A stretch of DNA of 64,000 bases from Candidatus Methylomicrobium oryzae. Lineage in GTDB: Bacteria > Pseudomonadota > Gammaproteobacteria > Methylococcales > Methylomonadaceae. Both the position numbers and the translations under genes were made by a program. This document shows, one piece after another, positions 9,119 to 20,236 of the stretch. The notes beneath the pieces are model-generated. The model saw only the letters and a program-made list of their open reading frames with translations. It was not told the DNA's origin and made no database searches. Position 1 is the first letter of the stretch. Each line of letters opens with the position of its first letter. The stretch spans positions 62,001 to 126,000 of the forward strand of contig NZ_JAERVK010000003.1 of assembly GCF_016745425.1 (NCBI RefSeq), written 5' to 3'.

Positions 9119-10189
9119 TCAGGCGTAACTGCGGCGTAATGCCCAATAAGCCGCTAGGAAGGTCAGCAAGCTCGGAAATAAGGCGGTCAGCGGAGCGTTC
9201 AGTTCGTAAATGAGTCCTAAATGCCCGACGATTTTGTCGATAATATTGAATCCCAATCCGATCACCACGCCGATGATCATCCGCGCGCCGACGCTGATCC
9301 CGCGCCTGACGCCGATCACGAAAGGCGCCGAAATCATCAGCATCACGAAGGTCACGAAGGGATTGACCAGGCGGCTCCACAAGGCCAGGTCGAAGACTTG
9401 GGATTTCTGGTGGTTTCGCTTTAGAAAATCGGCATATCTAGCCAGTTCGAGAACGGATAAATTGTCCGGGCTGACCACGGTAATGTCCAGAATCTCGGGT
9501 GCGATCGAAGAATTCAGCCGCTGTTCCGGGAAAGCCGCGGCCCGCATCTTTTCTTTGGAAATATCCGATTGCCTGATTTGCTGCAACTGCCATTGCTCCT
9601 TTCCTAAAAAACTGGCATGGTCGGCATGCAGGGTACTTTGCAAGCGCCGATTTTCATCCAGTTCGTAAATGCTGATGTCGGCCAGATCGCCGTTGTCCTC
9701 GATTTTTCGAACATTGATGAACTTGTTTTTTTCGCGCAGCCAGATTCCATACAAAGTATGGGTTTGAACCGCATCGTGCTTGGCGACGGATTTGATCAGC
9801 TGTGCCTGTCGTTCGGCGAGCGGGGCAACGCATTCGCCGACGCCGATCGAAACGATTACCAGCACTGCCCCGGCGGCCATTACTGCGCGGATAATGCCGG
9901 GTACCGAGAGGCCGGCCGCCTGCATGGCGATCAGTTCGCGGTTATTGGCCATCGCACCGAGGATGAACAGGCTGCCGAGCAGGGCCGAGGCGGGCACCAG
10001 CTCATAGAAGACGCGCGGCGAAGTCAGGGCCAGGTACAGGGCGATTTCTTTGAGCCCGTAGCTGCCTCTGCCCAGATCCTTCATCTCGTCGGTAAAAGTA
10101 AACAGGTTGAACAGGGTTAGCAGAAACAGGATCGCGATCAGCGAGCCCTTCAGGATTTCCTTGACCAAATAGCGGGTTAATACATTCAT
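9119..10189 (-). CDS. lptG: LPS export ABC transporter permease LptG
   Basis: The 356-residue protein has the N-terminal signature MNVLTRYLVKEILKGSLIAILFLLTLFNLF, helices 2-3 with RELIAMQAAGLSVPGIIRA (the coupling helix contacting LptB), a ~150-residue periplasmic beta-jellyroll domain, and three C-terminal helices including NPFVTFVMLMISAPFVIG. It forms the LptB2FG extractor that takes lipopolysaccharide from the inner membrane. It overlaps the lptF stop by four bases. Together lptF and lptG are divergent from pepA, the usual gammaproteobacterial arrangement. LptB lies elsewhere, as is normal. Confidence 0.95.
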   Translation of the reverse strand: MNVLTRYLVKEILKGSLIAILFLLTLFNLFTFTDEMKDLGRGSYGLKEIALYLALTSPRVFYELVPASALLGSLFILGAMANNRELIAMQAAGLSVPGIIRAVMAAGAVLVIVSIGVGECVAPLAERQAQLIKSVAKHDAVQTHTLYGIWLREKNKFINVRKIEDNGDLADISIYELDENRRLQSTLHADHASFLGKEQWQLQQIRQSDISKEKMRAAAFPEQRLNSSIAPEILDITVVSPDNLSVLELARYADFLKRNHQKSQVFDLALWSRLVNPFVTFVMLMISAPFVIGVRRGISVGARMIIGVVIGLGFNIIDKIVGHLGLIYELNAPLTALFPSLLTFLAAYWALRRSYA

Positions 10190-11343
10190 TGGGTTCTCGA
10201 TGCCTTGACTTTAAGCATTAACCATTTCCAGCCGAAAAAGCGGGCGAGGTAGACCAAGCCGATTGCGAGCAGCAAACCATATACGCTGGCCGGACCGAGC
10301 CAGGGCGGAATGACCGCTTTTGTGACCCAGCCCTGGCTGACGCGTTCGAGATTGCCGTAAATGAAAAAAATCAAGAACCCGGTCAGGATATTGCCGTAAA
10401 CGCCGCCGCGGGGAGACAACTGCGCCAGCGGCACCGCGATGAAGCTCAGGAGGAGGGCGCCGAACGGAATCCCCAGGCGCCGCTGCAGCTCGGCGGTTTC
10501 AGGCGGCTTGTCCGAGTTCCACAATCGTTCGCTGGGTAGCGCTTCCCGCAGTTCGCGCACGAAAGCTTCCTTACCGTCGATCCGGACCGCATACTGGTTA
10601 AATTCTTCGATTACATAATCCAGTTCGCCGGGTTGACCCTGAATCCGCTCCCCCTGCTGCAGTACGATATAACGGCCGTCCGGCAGGTCTTCCAGGCGGC
10701 CGGTTTCGGCATTCACGACAGCAAGGGAGCCGCTTTTTTGCCGATGCTGCACAAAAACCTTGTGCATGGTTTTATCCTTGCCGATATCCTCGACGTAAAA
10801 CACCAGATCGCCGCCGCTGTATTCGCTGAATTTGCCGGGAGCAATGCCCCGAATGTCGGCGGATTGCCTGTCCTTGCTGATCAGCTGTTCTGTCGTCGCT
10901 TCCGCCCACGGCGCGACATAAAGCGACAGGCCGGCCGCCGCAAGGCTCAGCGGGACTACGAATTGAAAAACCGACCGGTAAATCGCGCCTGCCCCGGCTC
11001 CTGCGGATTGGAGCGCCGACATTTCCTGGTCGCGGTACATGCGCCCCAACACCATCAGCACGGCCATGAAAGTGGCAGCCGGTAAAAACGTGACTCCGGC
11101 GATGATCGTTCTAAGGCCGAGAATCGTCAGCAGCACGTCGTTCGAGATCTCTCCCGCGATGGCCTGGTCGAGTACTTTGATGAACTTGCGGCTGACGATG
11201 ATCACGACGATTACCGACCAGACCGACAGCATCGTTTTGAAAAGGTCCGTCGCGATCATCCTGTCCAGGACGCCGAACAGCGGCTTTCGTGCCGCATAAG
11301 TGCCTTGCGGCCAGTTTGCCTCCAAGCGCGTCTCCTCAATCAT
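10186..11343 (-). CDS. lptF: LPS export ABC transporter permease LptF
   Basis: The 385-residue partner of LptG shows six transmembrane helices and a central periplasmic jellyroll. Recognisable segments are YRDQEMSALQSAGAGAGAIYRS (coupling helix) and the late helix PFGALLLSFIAVPLAQLSPRGGVYGN, a signature of LptF/G. The N-terminus carries about 25 residues before the usual family start (LDRMIATDLFKTMLSVWSVI), so an internal start is possible, but no better ATG with a ribosome site was seen. First gene of the lptFG operon. Confidence 0.94.
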   Translation of the reverse strand: MIEETRLEANWPQGTYAARKPLFGVLDRMIATDLFKTMLSVWSVIVVIIVSRKFIKVLDQAIAGEISNDVLLTILGLRTIIAGVTFLPAATFMAVLMVLGRMYRDQEMSALQSAGAGAGAIYRSVFQFVVPLSLAAAGLSLYVAPWAEATTEQLISKDRQSADIRGIAPGKFSEYSGGDLVFYVEDIGKDKTMHKVFVQHRQKSGSLAVVNAETGRLEDLPDGRYIVLQQGERIQGQPGELDYVIEEFNQYAVRIDGKEAFVRELREALPSERLWNSDKPPETAELQRRLGIPFGALLLSFIAVPLAQLSPRGGVYGNILTGFLIFFIYGNLERVSQGWVTKAVIPPWLGPASVYGLLLAIGLVYLARFFGWKWLMLKVKASRTQ

Positions 11344-11448
11344 ATTCGTAACAAGTGGTGTATAATCGCCGTAAATTGTTCATTCGCACGGTCTAATTTC
11401 CGGTGCGGATGAATCTACCGAGAGCGATTAGACAGAAAGTAAAAAGCA
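11344..11448. promoter_or_regulatory. Divergent promoter region lptFG / pepA
   Basis: The 105-bp gap separates the divergent lptF and pepA starts. A perfect TATAAT hexamer lies at 11361-11366 on the plus strand, about 80 bp upstream of pepA. No good -35 hexamer is visible at the right spacing, and no operator was recognised. Confidence 0.4.
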
Positions 11449-12936
11449 ATGGATTATTTTATAGAAAGTGCGCCCATAGAAAAACTGCAATCTGATTGCA
11501 TCATCGTTGGCATTTACCAGGAAGGCCCACTGACGCCGGCGGCGTCGGCACTCGACGGCCTGACCCGCGGGCTTGTAAAGAAAATTGTCGAGCGCGGCGA
11601 TCTGAGCGGTAAGAACGGCGAAACGGTGCTGGTCAATGCGCTGCCGGAGGGTGGCATCGAGCGTTTATTATTGGTCGGGCTTGGGAAAAAGGATGCTCTG
11701 AACGCCAAAACGTACCGTAAAGCACTTGCGGCCGCCGTCAATGGCCTCAAAAGAACGATCGTCAAATCGGCCGTTTGCTGCCTCGGCGAAGCGGAAGTCA
11801 AAGGCGCCGATTCGGCCTGGAAAATCCGCCAGATCGTGGAGGTCTTCAATGATGCGATTTACCAGTTTACTCAGCTGAAAGCGGAAAAAGAGCCCGATTC
11901 CAAACTGCAAAGCGTTGTGATCAGCGCGCCGGAAAGCGAGCGGGCGGCCGCCGAAAAGGGGCTCCTGCAGGGTAAGGCGATTGCGGCGGCGATGGAGTTG
12001 ACCAAGACGCTCGGCGATTTGCCGGGCAATATCTGTACCCCCTCCTATCTGGCCGAGCAGGCCCTTGAACTTGCCCGCTTCGATAAATTGACCGTGAATA
12101 TTCTCGAAGAAACCGAGATGGCGGCGCTCGGAATGGGGTCTTTGCTGTCCGTCTCGCGCGGCAGCCGCCAGCCGGCCAAATTGATCGCGCTCGAGTATCA
12201 GGGCGGCGAGCGCAACAGCAAGCCGATCGTACTGATCGGCAAAGGGTTGACCTTCGACGCGGGCGGCATTTCGCTGAAGCCGGCGCAGGGTATGGACGAA
12301 ATGAAATACGACATGTGCGGCGGCGCGACCGTGCTGGGCGTGCTGCAGGCCGTTGCCGAAATGCGGTTGCCGCTGAACGTGGTCGGCCTGGTGCCTTCTT
12401 CCGAGAATCTTCCCGACGGCGATGCGAACAAGCCGGGCGACATCGTGACCAGCATGTCCGGCAAGACGATCGAAATCCTGAATACCGACGCGGAAGGCCG
12501 CCTGATCCTGTGCGATACGCTGACCTACGCCGAGCGCTATAACCCCGACGTGGTGATCGACATGGCGACCCTGACCGGCGCCTGCCTGGTCGCACTGGGC
12601 CGGGTGCCGAGCGGCCTGCTCGGCAATGACGACGCTCTGTGCAACGATCTCATCGCAGCGAGCGAGACCGCAGTCGACAGCGTCTGGCGCCTGCCGCTCT
12701 GGGAAGAATATCAGGAACTCTTAAAGTCGCCTTTTGCGGATATGGCCAATGTCGGCGGCAAGGATGCGGGCACGATTACCGCCGCCTGCTTCCTGTCCCG
12801 CTTCGCCGAAAACTTCCGTTGGGCGCACCTGGATATCGCCGGCACCGCCTGGCGCACCGGCTCCAACAAAGGCGCAACCGGACGTCCGGTGCCGCTGTTG
12901 TGCCAGTACCTGATCAACCGCAGCCAGAAGGCTTAA
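11449..12936 (+). CDS. pepA: Leucyl aminopeptidase PepA (M17)
   Basis: The 495-residue protein has the M17 two-domain layout: an N-terminal macro-like domain (residues ~1-170) and a C-terminal catalytic domain. The latter contains [28 protein letters not shown], and the signature [10 protein letters not shown] (two-metal site Asp and Glu, catalytic Arg), followed by [13 protein letters not shown]. It releases N-terminal amino acids from peptides in the cytoplasm; in enterobacteria it also binds DNA in Xer recombination and carAB control. It is followed by holC and valS, the conserved pepA-holC-valS order. Confidence 0.96.
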   Translation: MDYFIESAPIEKLQSDCIIVGIYQEGPLTPAASALDGLTRGLVKKIVERGDLSGKNGETVLVNALPEGGIERLLLVGLGKKDALNAKTYRKALAAAVNGLKRTIVKSAVCCLGEAEVKGADSAWKIRQIVEVFNDAIYQFTQLKAEKEPDSKLQSVVISAPESERAAAEKGLLQGKAIAAAMELTKTLGDLPGNICTPSYLAEQALELARFDKLTVNILEETEMAALGMGSLLSVSRGSRQPAKLIALEYQGGERNSKPIVLIGKGLTFDAGGISLKPAQGMDEMKYDMCGGATVLGVLQAVAEMRLPLNVVGLVPSSENLPDGDANKPGDIVTSMSGKTIEILNTDAEGRLILCDTLTYAERYNPDVVIDMATLTGACLVALGRVPSGLLGNDDALCNDLIAASETAVDSVWRLPLWEEYQELLKSPFADMANVGGKDAGTITAACFLSRFAENFRWAHLDIAGTAWRTGSNKGATGRPVPLLCQYLINRSQKA

Positions 12937-12954
12937 GCCGCCGTTTCAGGATCG

Positions 12955-13383
12955 ATGCCCGAGGTTGCGTTCTATGTCCTGGTTTCCGAAGACGAACAGC
13001 AGCGGCTGCTGTTCGTCTGCAAGCTCGTCGAAAAGGCTTATCGGAGCGGCAGCTTTTGCTATGTGCGGACCGATACCGACACACAGGCCCAAAAGCTCGA
13101 CGATTTGCTCTGGACTTTTCGACGCGGCAGTTTCATTCCTCATCAGCTTTATACGGGAGCCGATCCCTCCTTTGAGAACGTCATTCTGATCGGCTCCTCC
13201 GAGCCGCCGCTCCCCTGGCAAAAGGTGATCGTCAATGTGTCCATTCAATTTCCCGAACACATGGATCAGGCCGAGCGAATTCTAGAAATTGTCGACGACA
13301 CGCCTGAAATCAAATCGGCGGGCCGGCAACGTTATCGTCGCTATCAGCAATTAGGTTTAACGCCCGTTACTCACAAGGTTTAA
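12955..13383 (+). CDS. holC: DNA polymerase III chi subunit HolC
   Basis: The 142-residue protein begins MPEVAFYVLVSEDEQQRLLFVCKLVEKAYRSG and contains the chi-family segments LDDLLWTFRRGSFIPHQLY and ILIGSSEPPLP. HolC links the clamp-loader (via HolD psi) to single-strand-binding protein. It starts 18 bp after pepA and is followed by valS after 52 bp, the standard order. Length agrees with the family (~145). Confidence 0.93.
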   Translation: MPEVAFYVLVSEDEQQRLLFVCKLVEKAYRSGSFCYVRTDTDTQAQKLDDLLWTFRRGSFIPHQLYTGADPSFENVILIGSSEPPLPWQKVIVNVSIQFPEHMDQAERILEIVDDTPEIKSAGRQRYRRYQQLGLTPVTHKV

Positions 13384-13435
13384 TCCTTTTTTCAACTCAT
13401 TTCATTCTTTGCTTTAGAAAAACAATAATCGATTA

Positions 13436-16231
13436 ATGGATAAAACATACGCCCCGCACTCCATCGAACAACGCTGGTACAACACTTGGGAAGAAAACGG
13501 CTATTTTGCCGCCAAAGCCGAAGGCGACTCCTACTGCATCATGATTCCGCCGCCCAACGTGACAGGCAGCCTGCACATGGGCCATGCGTTCCAGGATACG
13601 ATCATGGACGCCTTGATCCGTTATCACCGGATGCAGGGGCACAGCACTTTGTGGCAGGTCGGCACCGACCATGCCGGGATCGCGACGCAGATGGTCGTCG
13701 AGCGCCTGTGCAATGCAGAAGGCAAAACCCGCCACGATTACGGGCGCGAGAAATTTGTCGAACGGATCTGGCAATGGAAGGAAGAGTCCGGCGGGATGAT
13801 CACCAAACAATTGCGCCGGATGGGTTCCTCGGTCGATTGGCGCCGCGAACGCTTTACGATGGACCAGGGCATGTCCGATGCGGTGCAGGAAGTGTTTATC
13901 CGCCTCTATGAGGAAGGCCTGATTTACCGCGGCAAGCGGCTGGTCAACTGGGATCCGGTGCTGCATACCGCGGTTTCCGATCTCGAGGTGCTGTCCGAAG
14001 AAGAAAGCGGCTCGATGTGGCACATCCGTTATCCGCTGTCGAACGGGCAGGGGCATCTGATCGTCGCGACCACGCGGCCCGAAACCTTGCTCGGCGATGC
14101 GGCGGTCGCGATCCATTCCGGCGACGAGCGTTATAAGCACCTGATCGGCGAGTTTCTGGAACTGCCTTTGACCGGGCGCCGAATTCCGGTCATCGCGGAC
14201 GATTACGTCGATCCCGAATTCGGCACCGGTTGCGTAAAGATTACGCCGGCGCACGATTTCAACGATTACGAGGTCTGGACCCGGCACCGTGCCAATACGG
14301 TGATCCAGAACCTGCCGCACGGCGGCTTGATCAACATTTTTACCCGCGACGCGAGCGTGGCGGACGATGAACTGATTCCGGAAAAATACCGCGGGCTCGA
14401 CCGTTTCGAGGCGCGTAAACGGATCGTGGCCGATCTCGAAGCGGCGGGCCTGCTCGAAAAAATCGCCGACCACAAGCTGATGGTGCCGCGCGGCGACCGC
14501 ACCGGCGCGGTGATCGAACCGTTCCTGACCGACCAGTGGTATGTCAGCGTGGCGCCCCTTGCGAAGCCTGCGATCGAGGCGGTCGAGAACGGCGACATCA
14601 AATTCGTGCCGGACAACTGGAAGAACACCTATTTCGAATGGATGCGCAACATCCAGGACTGGTGCATTTCCCGGCAAATCTGGTGGGGGCACCGGATTCC
14701 GGCCTGGTACGACGAGGCCGGCAATACCTATGTCGGCCGCTCCGAGCAGGCGATCCGCGAACAGCATAATCTGCCGGCGGAATATCCGCTGCGCCGGGAC
14801 GAAGACGTACTCGATACCTGGTTCTCGTCCGCGCTGTGGCCGTTTTCGACGCTGGGCTGGCCGGACAAAACGCCGGAATTGGCGCGCCACTATCCGACCA
14901 GCGTATTGGTGACCGGTTTCGACATCATTTTCTTCTGGGTGGCCCGGATGATCATGATGGGTCTGAAGTTCAAGGGTGACGTGCCGTTCAGGGAGGTGTA
15001 CATCCACGGCCTGGTGCGCGATGCGGAAGGCCAGAAAATGTCCAAGTCGAAAGGCAACGTGCTCGACCCGATCGACATCATCGACGGGATCGACCTCGAA
15101 AGCCTGGTCGCGAAACGGATTTCGGGCATGATGCAGCCGCATCTGGCGAAAAAAATCGAACAGGCGACCCGCAAACAGTTTCCGGACGGCATCCCGTCGT
15201 TTGGCACCGACGCTTTGCGCTTCACGTTCGCCTCGCTGGCTTCGACCGGGCGCGACATCCGCTTCGATCTGGCGCGCACCGAAGGCTACCGGAACTTCTG
15301 CAACAAGCTCTGGAATGCGGCGCGTTACGTATTGATGAATACCGAGGGAATGGATAACGGTTTATCGGGCGAGCCTATGAGCTTAACCCAGGTCGACCGC
15401 TGGATCCTGGCGCGACTGAACCACGTGATCGACTCGACCCGCCAGGCGATCGACCATTACCGTTTCGACCTGGCCGCCCAGTCGATCTACGAATTCATCT
15501 GGAACGAGTTCTGCGATTGGTATCTGGAACTGGCGAAAATTTCGCTGCAGGCAGACGATCCGGCGCTGCAGCGGGGCACCCGCAATACCCTGGTGACTGT
15601 GCTCGAAACCGCCTTGCGGCTCGCGCATCCGATTATCCCATTCATCACCGAGGAAATCTGGCAGCGGGTTGCGCCGCTGGCCGGCATAAAGGGCGAAACG
15701 ATCATGCGGCAGCCGTATCCGGTGACCGATCCTGCGCTGGACGATCCGGAAGCGGTGGCCGAAACCGAGTGGGTGATGAACTTTATCCTGGGCGTGCGCC
15801 GGATACGCGGCGAGATGAACATCGCACCGGGCAAGCCGCTGTCGATATTACTGCAGAACGGCAGTGAGAAGGATCGGGTTTATTTCGAAAGCAGCCGGAT
15901 GTACCTGCACAAGCTGGGCCGTCTGGAGTCGGCTACCTGGCTGGCCGATGAAGAGGCCGCTCCGGAGTCGGCGATTGCTCTGGTCGGCGCCTTGAAAATC
16001 CTGATCCCGATGGCGGGCTTGATCGACAAGGACGCCGAATTGGCCCGCCTAGACAAGGAAATTCAAAAGATTCAGAAGGAACTGCCGCGCGTCGAGGGCA
16101 AGCTAAACAATTCCGACTTCGTGAATAAGGCGCCGGCCGAGGTGCTGAAGAAAGAAGAGCAAAAGCTGACCGAGTTGCGTTCCTCGTTGGATAATCTCGA
16201 ACAACAGCGCCGAAAAATCCAGAGTCTGTAA
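13436..16231 (+). CDS. valS: Valyl-tRNA synthetase
   Basis: The 931-residue class Ia synthetase carries the HIGH-type motif in [16 protein letters not shown] near residue 40, the CP1 editing domain ([18 protein letters not shown]), the KMSKS motif ([15 protein letters not shown]), an anticodon-binding helical domain, and a C-terminal coiled-coil arm ([20 protein letters not shown] onwards). It charges tRNA-Val and edits Thr mischarging. The start ATG follows a 52-bp gap after holC; no strong ribosome site or T-box was seen. Length is normal (~950). Confidence 0.97.
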   Translation: MDKTYAPHSIEQRWYNTWEENGYFAAKAEGDSYCIMIPPPNVTGSLHMGHAFQDTIMDALIRYHRMQGHSTLWQVGTDHAGIATQMVVERLCNAEGKTRHDYGREKFVERIWQWKEESGGMITKQLRRMGSSVDWRRERFTMDQGMSDAVQEVFIRLYEEGLIYRGKRLVNWDPVLHTAVSDLEVLSEEESGSMWHIRYPLSNGQGHLIVATTRPETLLGDAAVAIHSGDERYKHLIGEFLELPLTGRRIPVIADDYVDPEFGTGCVKITPAHDFNDYEVWTRHRANTVIQNLPHGGLINIFTRDASVADDELIPEKYRGLDRFEARKRIVADLEAAGLLEKIADHKLMVPRGDRTGAVIEPFLTDQWYVSVAPLAKPAIEAVENGDIKFVPDNWKNTYFEWMRNIQDWCISRQIWWGHRIPAWYDEAGNTYVGRSEQAIREQHNLPAEYPLRRDEDVLDTWFSSALWPFSTLGWPDKTPELARHYPTSVLVTGFDIIFFWVARMIMMGLKFKGDVPFREVYIHGLVRDAEGQKMSKSKGNVLDPIDIIDGIDLESLVAKRISGMMQPHLAKKIEQATRKQFPDGIPSFGTDALRFTFASLASTGRDIRFDLARTEGYRNFCNKLWNAARYVLMNTEGMDNGLSGEPMSLTQVDRWILARLNHVIDSTRQAIDHYRFDLAAQSIYEFIWNEFCDWYLELAKISLQADDPALQRGTRNTLVTVLETALRLAHPIIPFITEEIWQRVAPLAGIKGETIMRQPYPVTDPALDDPEAVAETEWVMNFILGVRRIRGEMNIAPGKPLSILLQNGSEKDRVYFESSRMYLHKLGRLESATWLADEEAAPESAIALVGALKILIPMAGLIDKDAELARLDKEIQKIQKELPRVEGKLNNSDFVNKAPAEVLKKEEQKLTELRSSLDNLEQQRRKIQSL

Positions 16232-16342
16232 TGGCAGGCAAAGCACGAAATAGATCCGCTTTCTTTTGCAGGTTTGTCTTGTAGTTGCCGGCCGATCATC
16301 TATATTTAGTATCAAATTCTCTATTTGATGCTCAATATAGCG

Positions 16343-18055
16343 ATGTCTACGCCAACGACCGAATTTCTTTTTAATGGTATTACCAAGTGCCTCATTCAGA
16401 AAGGCTTTCTTTCTGAAAACGAGGCACGAACTCATTCGCAGGAAGCGGTAAAGAAAAACGTTTCTCTGGTGAGTTATCTTGTTGCCAATAAGCTGGTTAG
16501 CGCCAGAACGATCGCGTCCGTCGCTTCGGCCGAGTTCGGGGTGCCTTTTCTCGAACTCGATGCGCTCGATTTAAAATCGTTGCCGGTCAAATTGATCAAC
16601 GAAAAATTGATCATCAAATATCAGATCCTGCCGCTGTTCGTGCGCGGCAAAACGATCTTTGTCGCAATGGCCGACCCGACGAACCATCAACCGTTCGACG
16701 AAATCAAGTTTCAAACCCGCCTGCATCCCGAATGCATCATTGTCGAAGAAGATAAGCTGCACAAGGCGATTGAGGCCGCTCTCGAGGCGCCCGAGACGTC
16801 GATCGCGAGCTTACTCGACGAAGATCTCGGCAACCTCGCGGTTTCCAGTGTCGAAGAAGAGGCGGCCAAGAACGAAGTCAATTCGGACGTGGACGATGCG
16901 CCGATCGTCCGCTTCGTGAATAAAATCCTACTCGACTCAGTCAAGAAAGGCGCTTCCGATATCCATTTCGAACCTTACGAAAAAAACTTCCGTATCCGTT
17001 TCCGTACCGATGGTATGCTGCACGAGGTCGCAAGTCCTCCGTCGTCGGTCGCCACCAAGGTAATTTCCCGGATCAAGGTGATGGCCAGGCTGGACATCGC
17101 TGAACGCCGGGTGCCTCAGGACGGACGGATCAAGTTGATCGTTTCTAAGAACCGCACGCTGGATTTTCGGGTCAATACTTGCCCGACCCTGTTCGGCGAA
17201 AAGGTCGTGCTCCGTTTGCTCGATCCGACCAGCGCCCAGTTGGGCATCGAGAAATTGGGTTTCGAGCCTGACCAACAGAAACTTTTTCTGGATGCGATCA
17301 ATCGGCCTTATGGTTTGGTGCTGGTTACGGGGCCGACCGGCAGCGGTAAAACCGTATCGCTCTATACCGGACTGAATATCCTGAACACGATCGAACGCAA
17401 TATCTCAACGGCCGAGGATCCGGTCGAAATTACCGTGGAAGGCATCAATCAGGTCAACATGAACGTGAAGGCAGGCCTGACTTTCGCCGGCGCCTTGCGC
17501 GCCTTTTTACGGCAAGACCCGGATGTGATCATGGTCGGCGAAATTCGCGACCTCGAAACCGCCGAGATTGCGATCAAAGCGGCCCAAACCGGCCACTTGG
17601 TGCTTTCTACCCTGCATACGAACGATGCGCCGCAGACGTTGAACCGGCTAATGCAAATGGGCATTCCGGCCTTCAACATAGTCTCGTCGATCAATCTGAT
17701 TATGGCCCAGCGTCTAGCGCGCCGTTTATGCCAGCATTGCAAGGAGCCTGCCGACTATCCGGAAAATGTATTGATTTCGACCGGTTTTAAACCGGAAGAA
17801 TTGAAAGCGCTGCGTATCTACAAGCCTGTCGGCTGCGAACATTGTACGAACGGATACAAAGGCCGGGTCGGCATTTATCAGGTGATGACGCTGAGCGAGG
17901 ATATGCGCCGGCTGATCCTTGAAGGGGGCAACGCGATGCAGTTGGCCGATCAGGCGAAAGCCGAGGGGATCAACGATCTGCGCGCATCCGGCCTGAACAA
18001 AGTGCGCCAGGGCGTGACGAGTATTGAAGAAATTGACCGGGTGACGAAGGAATAA
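16343..18055 (+). CDS. pilB: Type IV pilus extension ATPase PilB
   Basis: The protein (570 residues from the chosen ATG) has an N-terminal GSPII_E_N domain (residues ~15-150) and a secretion-ATPase domain. The latter holds Walker A GPTGSGKTVSLYTGL, the Asp box EDPVEITVEGINQVN, Walker B DPDVIMVGEIRDLETAEIA, the His box TGHLVLSTLHTNDAPQTL, and a C-terminal tetracysteine zinc motif (CQHC ... CEHC). I chose MSTPTTEF at 16343; starts at 16328 (ATG) or 16325 (TTG) are possible, and none has a strong ribosome site. It powers pilus assembly with PilC and is followed 5 bp later by pilC. Confidence 0.95.
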   Translation: MSTPTTEFLFNGITKCLIQKGFLSENEARTHSQEAVKKNVSLVSYLVANKLVSARTIASVASAEFGVPFLELDALDLKSLPVKLINEKLIIKYQILPLFVRGKTIFVAMADPTNHQPFDEIKFQTRLHPECIIVEEDKLHKAIEAALEAPETSIASLLDEDLGNLAVSSVEEEAAKNEVNSDVDDAPIVRFVNKILLDSVKKGASDIHFEPYEKNFRIRFRTDGMLHEVASPPSSVATKVISRIKVMARLDIAERRVPQDGRIKLIVSKNRTLDFRVNTCPTLFGEKVVLRLLDPTSAQLGIEKLGFEPDQQKLFLDAINRPYGLVLVTGPTGSGKTVSLYTGLNILNTIERNISTAEDPVEITVEGINQVNMNVKAGLTFAGALRAFLRQDPDVIMVGEIRDLETAEIAIKAAQTGHLVLSTLHTNDAPQTLNRLMQMGIPAFNIVSSINLIMAQRLARRLCQHCKEPADYPENVLISTGFKPEELKALRIYKPVGCEHCTNGYKGRVGIYQVMTLSEDMRRLILEGGNAMQLADQAKAEGINDLRASGLNKVRQGVTSIEEIDRVTKE

Positions 18056-18060
18056 ACGAC

Positions 18061-19281
18061 ATGGCACAACAAGCTGAACAAATCGATTTTATCTGGGACG
18101 GGGTCGACAAGGCCGGCAATAAAATCAAGAATCGTCCTATCTCGGCGCTCAGCGAGACAATTGCCAAAGCCGACCTGAAAAGGCAGGGATTCCGCGTCGT
18201 TCGAATCAGAAAAAAACCGAAACCCTTATTTAAAAAGGTACAGAAAATCACCGCCGGCGATATCGCGGTCTTTGCACGGCAACTGGCGACCATGCTTCAG
18301 GCCGGCGTTCCTTTGGTCCAGTCTTTCGATATTATCGGCAAGGGCCACGAGAACCCGAGCATGCAGACCATGCTGTTGTCGATCAAGGCCAGTATTGAAG
18401 GCGGCAACACGCTGGCGCAGTCTTTGCGCGAACATTCGATCTATTTCGACGAATTGTTCTGCAATCTGGTCGAGGCTGGCGAACAGGCAGGGGTTTTAGA
18501 GGCTCTGCTCGACAAAATTGCGACCTATAAGGAAAAAACCGAGTCGATCAAGAAGAAGATCAAGAAAGCGCTGACCTATCCTGTGGCGGTAATCATTGTC
18601 GCCGTGATCGTGACCGTGATTCTATTGATGTTCGTCGTGCCGGTGTTCGAGGAGTTGTTTCAAAGCTTCGGCGCGGATTTGCCGGCTTTTACGCAAATGT
18701 TCATCAACATGTCGAAATGGATGAGAAGCTGGTGGTGGATCTTGTTCGGATCGATCGGCGGCGTTGTTTATACCTTTTCTTATTTCAAGAAACGGTCCTA
18801 TGCGTTTAATCACGCGCTGGACAGAATCTTGCTGAAGGTGCCTGTGGTGGGGATGATTTTGAATAAATCCTCAATCGCGCGTTTTGCCAGAACCTTGTCC
18901 ACAATGTCGGCTGCCGGGGTGCCGCTCGTCGAAGCGCTGGAATCGGTTGCCGGCGCTTGTGGTAACATAGTCTATGCCGACGTGGTCCTGAAAATGCGCG
19001 AAGAGGTCGCGACCGGGCAGCGGCTGCAGTTTGCGATGCAGCAGAGTAATCTGTTTCCGCATATGGTCCAGCAAATGGTTGCGATCGGCGAAGAGTCCGG
19101 TTCAATGGACGCGATGCTTGCCAAGGTCGCGGATTTTTACGAAGAAGAGGTCGACAATTTAATCGACAATTTGAGCAGCCTAATGGAGCCGTTGATCATG
19201 GCTATCCTCGGCATTATGGTCGGCAGCCTGTTGATCGCGATGTATCTGCCTATTTTCAAACTCGGTGCCGCCGTAGGCTAA
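18061..19281 (+). CDS. pilC: Type IV pilus inner-membrane platform protein PilC
   Basis: The 406-residue protein contains two GSPII_F repeats. Each begins with the family pattern (FARQLATMLQAGVPLVQSFDIIG near residue 75; FARTLSTMSAAGVPLVEALESVAG near residue 278), with transmembrane helices after each repeat (VAVIIVAVIVTVILLMFVVPVFEELF; the C-terminal LIMAILGIMVGSLLIAMYLPIF). It anchors the assembly ATPase PilB to the membrane. The order pilB-pilC-pilD is conserved; no pilA pilin gene lies next to it here. Confidence 0.95.
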   Translation: MAQQAEQIDFIWDGVDKAGNKIKNRPISALSETIAKADLKRQGFRVVRIRKKPKPLFKKVQKITAGDIAVFARQLATMLQAGVPLVQSFDIIGKGHENPSMQTMLLSIKASIEGGNTLAQSLREHSIYFDELFCNLVEAGEQAGVLEALLDKIATYKEKTESIKKKIKKALTYPVAVIIVAVIVTVILLMFVVPVFEELFQSFGADLPAFTQMFINMSKWMRSWWWILFGSIGGVVYTFSYFKKRSYAFNHALDRILLKVPVVGMILNKSSIARFARTLSTMSAAGVPLVEALESVAGACGNIVYADVVLKMREEVATGQRLQFAMQQSNLFPHMVQQMVAIGEESGSMDAMLAKVADFYEEEVDNLIDNLSSLMEPLIMAILGIMVGSLLIAMYLPIFKLGAAVG

Positions 19282-19333
19282 AATTCGGCTGGATGCGCGC
19301 TTATTCCCGTCAATCAAGGATATTTTTAATTAC

Positions 19334-20224
19334 ATGACTGTTCTGAGCGATTTTTTGCCTTACATCGTTTTTGTGGTCGGATTGATGGTCGGCAGTTTTT
19401 TAAACGTGGTGATCTATCGCCTGCCGATCATGATGTACGGAGGCTGGCGCAAGGAATGCATCGAATTTCTGGAGCTGGCGCCGGAGGCTGTACCGCTTCC
19501 GCAAAGCGGTCGTCCTCTCCCTTTAACCGAAGAAGAGCCTTTCAATTTGGTGCTGCCCTTATCGCGCTGTCCGTCCTGTAAGGCGCCGATCAAGCCTTAT
19601 CAAAATATTCCGGTATTAAGCTACCTGTTTTTAAAGGGTAAATGCGCGCACTGCGGCGCCCGGATTTCCGGCCGTTATCCCGCGATCGAACTGTTGACTG
19701 CGGTGCTTTCCGCAGCAGTCGCATGGCATTTCGGCTATACCCTGCAAACCCTGTTCGCGCTGCTGCTGACCTGGTCGTTGATCGCCTTGACCTTTGTCGA
19801 CATCGACCATCATCTGCTGCCCGACTCGATTACCCTGCCGATGCTCTGGATCGGGCTGATCCTGAGTTTGGGCGGGGTTTTCACCGATGCGCATTCCAGC
19901 ATTATCGGCGCGGCAGCCGGCTATGGTTCGCTCTGGCTCGTATACCAGTTGTTCAAGCTGGCTACCGGCAAAGAAGGGATGGGCTTTGGAGATTTCAAGT
20001 TGCTGGCGCTCTTCGGTGCCTGGCTTGGATGGCAGAGCCTGCCGTTGATCGTTTTGCTGTCCACCCTGACCGGAGCGGTTTTAGGGATTGCCTCGATCGT
20101 TTTCGTCAAGCGCGACCATTCCGTACCCATCCCTTTCGGACCCTATCTGGCGATCGCCGGCTGGATTGCGCTGCTCTGGGGAGAATCGATCAATCGGCTT
20201 TATCTTGCCTCGATCGGCTTTTGA
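19334..20224 (+). CDS. pilD: Prepilin peptidase / N-methyltransferase PilD
   Basis: The 296-residue polytopic protein has the N-terminal DiS_P_DiS domain with four cysteines in two CxxC pairs (CPSC ... CAHC), the motif GSFLNVVIYRLP, and the aspartyl protease catalytic pair: Asp in FVDIDHHLLPD and Asp in GFGDFKLLALFG (the GxGD motif). It cleaves the leader of type IV prepilins and type II pseudopilins and methylates the new N-terminus. It lies between pilC and coaE, as in Pseudomonas. Confidence 0.96.
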   Translation: MTVLSDFLPYIVFVVGLMVGSFLNVVIYRLPIMMYGGWRKECIEFLELAPEAVPLPQSGRPLPLTEEEPFNLVLPLSRCPSCKAPIKPYQNIPVLSYLFLKGKCAHCGARISGRYPAIELLTAVLSAAVAWHFGYTLQTLFALLLTWSLIALTFVDIDHHLLPDSITLPMLWIGLILSLGGVFTDAHSSIIGAAAGYGSLWLVYQLFKLATGKEGMGFGDFKLLALFGAWLGWQSLPLIVLLSTLTGAVLGIASIVFVKRDHSVPIPFGPYLAIAGWIALLWGESINRLYLASIGF

Positions 20225-20236
20225 GCGTTTTGACCG

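Noticed and set aside
13433-15142. 569-codon minus-strand frame opposite valS
   Set aside because: Antisense shadow of valyl-tRNA synthetase; no recognisable domain.
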